From NCBI RefSeq assembly GCF_035474595.1, contig NZ_DATIND010000110.1:1-43829 (forward strand): a stretch of 43,829 bases of DNA, given 5' to 3'. The first letter of the stretch is position 1; the number at the start of each line of letters is the position of its first letter. Both the position numbers and the translations under genes were made by a program. This document shows, piece after piece, positions 39,551 through 43,829 of this stretch. The DNA is from Longimicrobium sp. (GTDB lineage: Bacteria; Gemmatimonadota; Gemmatimonadetes; Longimicrobiales; Longimicrobiaceae). The notes beneath the pieces were generated by a model. The model ran no database searches, was not told the DNA's origin, and saw only the letters and a program-made list of their open reading frames with translations.

Positions 39551-42500
39551 ATGACCGAGCTGACGGACCGTTTCGCCGGCCTTTCCCGCGCCAAGCGCGC
39601 GCTCCTGGAAGCCATGCTCCGGCGCCCCGCCGCAGGCGCCATCCCCCGCGCGGCGGACGGGCCGGTGCCGCTGACGTGGGAGCAGCGGCGCCTCTGGTTC
39701 CTGCACCGCCTGGCGCCGGATGCGGCCGTCTACACCATCCCCATCGGCTACCGCCTGCATGGCGGCGTCGACGCGGCGGCGCTGGAGTCGGCGCTGCGTG
39801 CGCTGGCCGCGCGGCACGACGTGCTGCGGATGACGTTCGGGGAGACGGACGGCGAGCCGGTGGCGGCCACCAGCCCCGAGCCGCACGTCGGCTGGGAGAC
39901 GGCGGACGTCACCGACCTCCCCGAAGCGGAGCGCGAGGCGGATGCGCGGCGGCAGGTGCGCGCCTTCCTCGCGCGCACGTTCGACCTGGCGCGCGGGCCG
40001 CTGATGCGCGCGCTGCTCGTCCGTGTCGCGCCGCGCGAGCACGTCCTGGTCATCGCCCTGCACCACGTCGCGGGGGACGGGTGGTCGACGGGAATCCTGC
40101 GACGCGAGCTGGGCGCGCTCTACGCGGCGGCGCGGGGTGGTACCGATGCCAGTCTCCCCCCGCCGGCGGCGCGGTTCCGCGACTTCGCGGCGTGGCAGCG
40201 GAAGGCGCTGGACGAGCGGACGCTCGCCGCGGACGCCGAGTTCTGGCGCCGCGAATTGGAGGCAGCGCCGCACGTCTTCGAGATCATCCCCGACCGCGCG
40301 CGGCCGCCGCTGCAGGGGCTCGGTGGCGCGAAAGCGGCGGCGGAGCTTGCGCCCGCGCTGACGGCGGAGGTGCGCGCGCTGGCGCGGCGCGAGGGGACCA
40401 CGCCCTTCGCCGTCTTCGCGGCGGCGTGGGCGGCGGTGCTGCATCGCCACGCCGGCGCGGACGACTTCCTCCTGGGCACCCTGGACGCGAACCGGTGGAT
40501 GCCCGAGACGGAGGGGACGATCGGCTTCTTCGCCAATACCGTCCCCCTGCGCTTCCGGTTCGATGGCAATCCGACCGTGCGCGAGGCGATCCGGCGCGCG
40601 CACCGCACCGTGGTCGGCGCGCGGGAGCACGCGCGGCTCCCGTTCGACCGCACGGTGGAGATCGCGGGCGTCCGGCGCGATCCGGCGCGGCCACCGCTCG
40701 TGCAGTCGCTCCTGGTCTACGGCGACAACGCCGCCGCGTACCCCTCGTTCCCGGGGATCGAAGCGTCGTACGAGGTGGTGGACACCGGCACCTCCGCGTT
40801 CGACATGGCGCTGGTGGCCGAGGAGATGGGCGGCCGTCTGCACCTGGAGCTGCAGTTCTCCACCGATCTTTACGAGCCGGCCACGGCGCACCGCCTCCTC
40901 CGCCGCCTCCGGGTGATGCTGGAGGGCTTCGCGAGGGATGTGGATCGCCCCCTCGCCGCTGTCCCCCTCGCGGACGCGGAGGAGGTGCGGCGGGTGACGA
41001 TGGATTGGAACCGCACCGATCTCCCCATCCCCGCGCTCTGCATCCACCAGGCCTTCGAGCGGCATGCGCGCGAGCGGCCCGATCGGATCGCCATCGAGGC
41101 CGACGGCGATGGGGGGACGACGTACGGCGAGCTGAACGCGCGCGCCAACCGCATCGCCCACCGCCTCCGCCGCCTCGGCGCGCGGCCGGAGGCGCGCGTG
41201 GGCGTCTGCATGCGGCGCACGCCGGAGCTGGTCGCGGCGATGCTGGGCGTGCTGAAGTCCGGCGCCGCCTACGTCCCGCTCGATCCCGCGCATCCGCCGG
41301 CCCGCATCGCCGCGGTGCTGCGCGCGGCGGGGGCGCAGGCGGTGCTGACCGACGACGCGTCACGCGGCGCGCTGGAGGAGGCGGGCAGGGTGATGGCCAT
41401 CTCCCTCAACTCCGCCGACTTCTCCGCGGAGAGCGACGCCGATCTGGCCGCGGCGGCGGCGCCGGGGAACCTCGCGTACGTCATCTCCACCTCCGGCTCC
41501 AGCGGCGTCCCCAAGGGGGTGGAGATCGAGCACCGGGGCGCGGCCGCGCTGCTGGAGTGGGTTCGGCGGACGGTGGCCGAGGAGGAGCGGGAGAGCGTCC
41601 TCGCCGCGTCCTCCGTCACCTTCGACCCGACGCTGATGGAGATCTGGGGACCGCTCTCGTGGGGCGGCCGGGTGGTGCTCACCGGTGGCCCGCTCGACGC
41701 GGTGCCCGACGGGAGCGCGCCCACGCTCGCCTTCATGGTTCCCTCCATCGCCGCGGAGCTGCTGCGCGAGCGCCGCTTTCCCGCCACGCTGCGCACGCTG
41801 ATGATCGGCGGCGAGCCGGTGCCGCCGGCGCTCGCGCGTGACCTGTACGGAGCGGGGACGCTGCAGCGCGTCGTCAACGTCTACGGGCCGACGGAGGATA
41901 CGACCTACTCCACGGCGTGGGAGGTCCCGCGCGACGTGCGGCGGATGGCGATCGGCGCTCCCCTCGCCAACGGCCGTGCGTACGTCCTCGACGCGGCGAT
42001 GCGGCCGGCGGCGATCGGCGTCCCCGGTGAGATCTGGCTGGGCGGCGCGGGGGTGGCGCGGGGATACGCCGGGCGCCCCGCGCTCACCGCCGAGAGCTTC
42101 GTCCCCGACCCATGCGGAGCGCCGGGATCGCGGATGTACCGCACGCTGGACGCGGGGCGGTGGCTGGAGGACGGCACCATCGAGCACCTGGGCCGCCGCG
42201 ACGCGCAGGTGAAGGTGCGCGGCGTCCGCATCGAGACGGGCGAGGTGGAGACGGCGCTCGCCGCGCATCCCGCCGTCGCCGGGGCGGCGGTGGACGCGCG
42301 GGGCGCGATGGAGGCGCGGCGGCTGGTCGCCTGGCTGGTGTCGCGCGACGGCGAGGCGCGGCCCACCTCGGCGGAGCTGCGGCAGCACCTCCGCGGCCGC
42401 CTGCCCGACGCGATGGTCCCCGCCGCGTTCGCGTGGGTGGACGCGCTCCCGCGGACGTCGAGCGGGAAGACGGACCGCCGCGCGCTTCCCGATCCCCCCG

Positions 42501-43621
42501 CGGACGAGGCGGCGGCGACGGGCCGCGCCACGCAGCCGCGCTCGCCGATCGAGGCGAAGCTGGCGGCGATCTGGGCGGAGGTGCTGGGGCTGGAGCGCGT
42601 GGGGATCCACGACGACTTCTTCGACCTGGGCGGGCACTCCATCATCGCCGCGCGGCTGGCCGCAAGGGTGCGCGCGGAGCTGGGGCGCGAGCTCCCGCTG
42701 GCCGCCATCCTCCGCGCGCCGACCGTGGCCCGGCTGGCCGGGGTGCTGGCGGGCGAGCGCGCGGCGGTGCATCCCCCGCTCATTCCCCTGCAGCCGCACG
42801 GCGGGCGCCCGCCGCTCTTCCTGGCACCGCCGGGCGGGGGCCACGTGGTGTGCTATCACCCGCTCGGCGGGCTGCTGGGCCCGGACCAGCCCGTTTACGG
42901 CCTGCAGGCGCGCGGCATCGACGACGGGCACCTGCCGCTGGAGACGGTGGAGGAGGTGGCCGCGTACTTCGCGTCGGCCGTGCGCGAGCTGCAGCCGGAG
43001 GGGCCGTACCTGCTGGGGGGATGGTCGTTCGGCGGGCTGGTGGCGTGGGAGATGGGGCGGCAGATGCGCGCCGCCGGGCACGACGTGGCGCTGGTGGCGC
43101 TCCTCGACACCGGCATCCCCACGCCGCGCGAGCGCATCGTTGACGACACGCTGGACCACGCGCGGGTGCTGCAGCGCATCGTGGCCGACCTGATCGGCTG
43201 GGCGGGCGCGTCGCTGGTGCGGGTGGAGAAGATCACGCATCTCCCCCCGCGCCAGCAGGCCGTCGAGGCGGTGCGGCAGGTGAATTCGCCGCGCGCGCTC
43301 CCCGAGTCGCGGGTGGACGAGATCCTGACGCTCACGCGCGTGCGGCTGGCCAACCTGTGCGCGCTGGTGAGCTACGACCCGCCGGTGTACGACGGCCACC
43401 TGACGTACGTCCGCACCGCCGCCAGCGACCGCGCGCTCCCGGTGGACGGCGCGATCGAGTTCTGGAGCTCGCGCGCGCTCGGCGGCGCCACCGTGCACCG
43501 CATCGCGGGGAGCCACGGCACGCTGCTGCAGCCGCCGTTCGTGGAGGACCTGGCCGCGCGCCTCACCCAGTCCCTCGCCGCCGCTCTGGCGCCGGCGTCC
43601 GACATCGCCGCCGGCGGGTGA
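39551..43621 (+). CDS. Single-module NRPS: C-A-T-TE
   Basis: The 1,356-residue product has four domains. Condensation (about 40-480) has the active-site motif HHVAGDG at 171-177. Adenylation (about 500-980) has STSGSSGVPKG near 647, FDPTLMEIWG with Asp692, NVYGPTEDT near 778, and Lys in RTSSGKTDRR. The T domain has DDFFDLGGHSI with the phosphopantetheine Ser1030. The type I thioesterase has GGWSFGG with Ser1159, Asp in ALLDTGIP and His in AGSHGTLLQPPF. By eye the specificity residues read about D-P-M-M-M-G-V-T-Y-K, which I cannot assign. The A7 core reads YRTLDAG instead of YRTGDL. The ATG at 39551 has no clear ribosome binding site. No other biosynthetic gene is adjacent; it may extend an acyl or peptidyl donor made elsewhere. 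Confidence 0.92.
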   Translation: MTELTDRFAGLSRAKRALLEAMLRRPAAGAIPRAADGPVPLTWEQRRLWFLHRLAPDAAVYTIPIGYRLHGGVDAAALESALRALAARHDVLRMTFGETDGEPVAATSPEPHVGWETADVTDLPEAEREADARRQVRAFLARTFDLARGPLMRALLVRVAPREHVLVIALHHVAGDGWSTGILRRELGALYAAARGGTDASLPPPAARFRDFAAWQRKALDERTLAADAEFWRRELEAAPHVFEIIPDRARPPLQGLGGAKAAAELAPALTAEVRALARREGTTPFAVFAAAWAAVLHRHAGADDFLLGTLDANRWMPETEGTIGFFANTVPLRFRFDGNPTVREAIRRAHRTVVGAREHARLPFDRTVEIAGVRRDPARPPLVQSLLVYGDNAAAYPSFPGIEASYEVVDTGTSAFDMALVAEEMGGRLHLELQFSTDLYEPATAHRLLRRLRVMLEGFARDVDRPLAAVPLADAEEVRRVTMDWNRTDLPIPALCIHQAFERHARERPDRIAIEADGDGGTTYGELNARANRIAHRLRRLGARPEARVGVCMRRTPELVAAMLGVLKSGAAYVPLDPAHPPARIAAVLRAAGAQAVLTDDASRGALEEAGRVMAISLNSADFSAESDADLAAAAAPGNLAYVISTSGSSGVPKGVEIEHRGAAALLEWVRRTVAEEERESVLAASSVTFDPTLMEIWGPLSWGGRVVLTGGPLDAVPDGSAPTLAFMVPSIAAELLRERRFPATLRTLMIGGEPVPPALARDLYGAGTLQRVVNVYGPTEDTTYSTAWEVPRDVRRMAIGAPLANGRAYVLDAAMRPAAIGVPGEIWLGGAGVARGYAGRPALTAESFVPDPCGAPGSRMYRTLDAGRWLEDGTIEHLGRRDAQVKVRGVRIETGEVETALAAHPAVAGAAVDARGAMEARRLVAWLVSRDGEARPTSAELRQHLRGRLPDAMVPAAFAWVDALPRTSSGKTDRRALPDPPADEAAATGRATQPRSPIEAKLAAIWAEVLGLERVGIHDDFFDLGGHSIIAARLAARVRAELGRELPLAAILRAPTVARLAGVLAGERAAVHPPLIPLQPHGGRPPLFLAPPGGGHVVCYHPLGGLLGPDQPVYGLQARGIDDGHLPLETVEEVAAYFASAVRELQPEGPYLLGGWSFGGLVAWEMGRQMRAAGHDVALVALLDTGIPTPRERIVDDTLDHARVLQRIVADLIGWAGASLVRVEKITHLPPRQQAVEAVRQVNSPRALPESRVDEILTLTRVRLANLCALVSYDPPVYDGHLTYVRTAASDRALPVDGAIEFWSSRALGGATVHRIAGSHGTLLQPPFVEDLAARLTQSLAAALAPASDIAAGG

Positions 43622-43630
43622 TCACTTATT

Positions 43631-43668
43631 CCGGATTCGGGGGGGATCGATCGTGCAAGCCGGCAGCG
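43631..43668. repeat. Short repeat shared with 29739-29773
   Basis: CCGGATTCGG, GATCGATCGTGC and CCGGCAGCG in the same order as at 29739. It starts 10 bases past the NRPS stop. Confidence 0.6.
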
Positions 43669-43688
43669 TACGTGCGACCTCGCCTGTA

Positions 43689-43752
43689 GATCCTTCGGCC
43701 TGCAACCACTCGTGCTGCGCAAAGATGGTGTGGTCGGCCTCAGGATGACGTC
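43689..43752. repeat. Third copy of the GATCCTTCGGCCTG...GGATGACGTC element
   Basis: It begins GATCCTTCGGCCTGCAACCA and ends GGCCTCAGGATGACGTC, like the right half of the inverted repeat at 19695-19759, with a different centre. It lies downstream of the NRPS. Confidence 0.8.
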
Positions 43753-43801
43753 TCTCTGTGCATCTGCAATGCACGGTTGATTGCCGGATCTCGTACGATA
43801 T

Positions 43802-43829
43802 CAGAGACGCGGAGCCGCGGAGAACGACG
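43802..43829. repeat. Left arm of a CAGAGACGCAGAG hairpin, cut by window end
   Basis: CAGAGACGCGGAGCCGCGGA then GAACGACG matches the left arm at 14171 with one difference; the right arm should follow outside the window. Confidence 0.7.

Noticed and set aside
1-43829. tRNA, rRNA, transposase or integrase genes
   Set aside because: No T-loop or anticodon-arm pattern and no DDE or recombinase motif was seen on either strand by eye.

Overview
This 43.8 kb window is GC-rich, tightly packed bacterial chromosome with no transposase, integrase, tRNA or rRNA gene that I could see. The gene content (sbcCD, LemA/TPM, TMEM175, archaeal-type phosphoglycerate mutase, NRPS, CgeB-like glycosyltransferases), the many GTG/TTG starts, a pinensin-type RiPP leader and abundant intergenic hairpins of the 'CAGAGACGCAGAG' kind suggest Gemmatimonadota, probably a Longimicrobium relative. 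That placement is inference; no marker gene is present.

Layout. (1) 1-3.3 kb: a truncated gene with a good promoter, a lipoprotein, then a TPM / nucleotidyltransferase / LemA operon. (2) 3.6-8.8 kb: a membrane protein with a DUF4253-like C-terminus, a lipoprotein, a flavin reductase, and a membrane-anchored spermidine-synthase-like protein overlapping it. (3) 8.9-9.85 kb: a two-gene unit with its own consensus promoter, encoding a protein with ADP-ribosyltransferase-like motifs and a 65-residue partner; this is the best candidate here for an undescribed toxin-antitoxin-like system. (4) 9.9-16.7 kb: a small basic protein, the SbcD-SbcC nuclease complex, two membrane proteins (one a TMEM175 channel) and a TPR-like membrane protein. 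(5) 16.8-26.4 kb, all on the minus strand: dTDP-rhamnose-4-epimerase-like and CDP-paratose-2-epimerase-like SDRs, a zinc alcohol dehydrogenase, a Gfo/Idh/MocA dehydrogenase, a GT4, three related CgeB-type glycosyltransferases, and finally a 72-residue Cys-rich peptide with a pinensin-like leader. The last two glycosyltransferases are bracketed by inverted copies of a ~55 bp repeat. This looks like a deoxysugar and glycosylation cluster next to an orphan RiPP precursor. (6) 26.7-31.6 kb: a hypothetical protein, a PIN toxin/antitoxin pair with a recognisable promoter and operator, and two paralogous LPG-synthase/flippase-type membrane proteins separated by 0.7 kb of non-coding DNA holding a perfect 32 bp palindrome. 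(7) 31.7-38.3 kb, minus strand: a persulfide dioxygenase-rhodanese fusion, a tandem universal stress protein, a double-PAS histidine kinase, phosphoglycerate mutase and a CBS-pair protein. (8) 38.6-43.6 kb: a second PIN module and a stand-alone C-A-T-TE NRPS.

Intergenic DNA is unusually rich in repeats. At least six families of short inverted repeats recur within the window, many just downstream of genes where they could terminate transcription. One copy has supplied the last ~30 codons and the stop of a glycosyltransferase gene. All functional assignments are from motif reading by eye; no database search was run.
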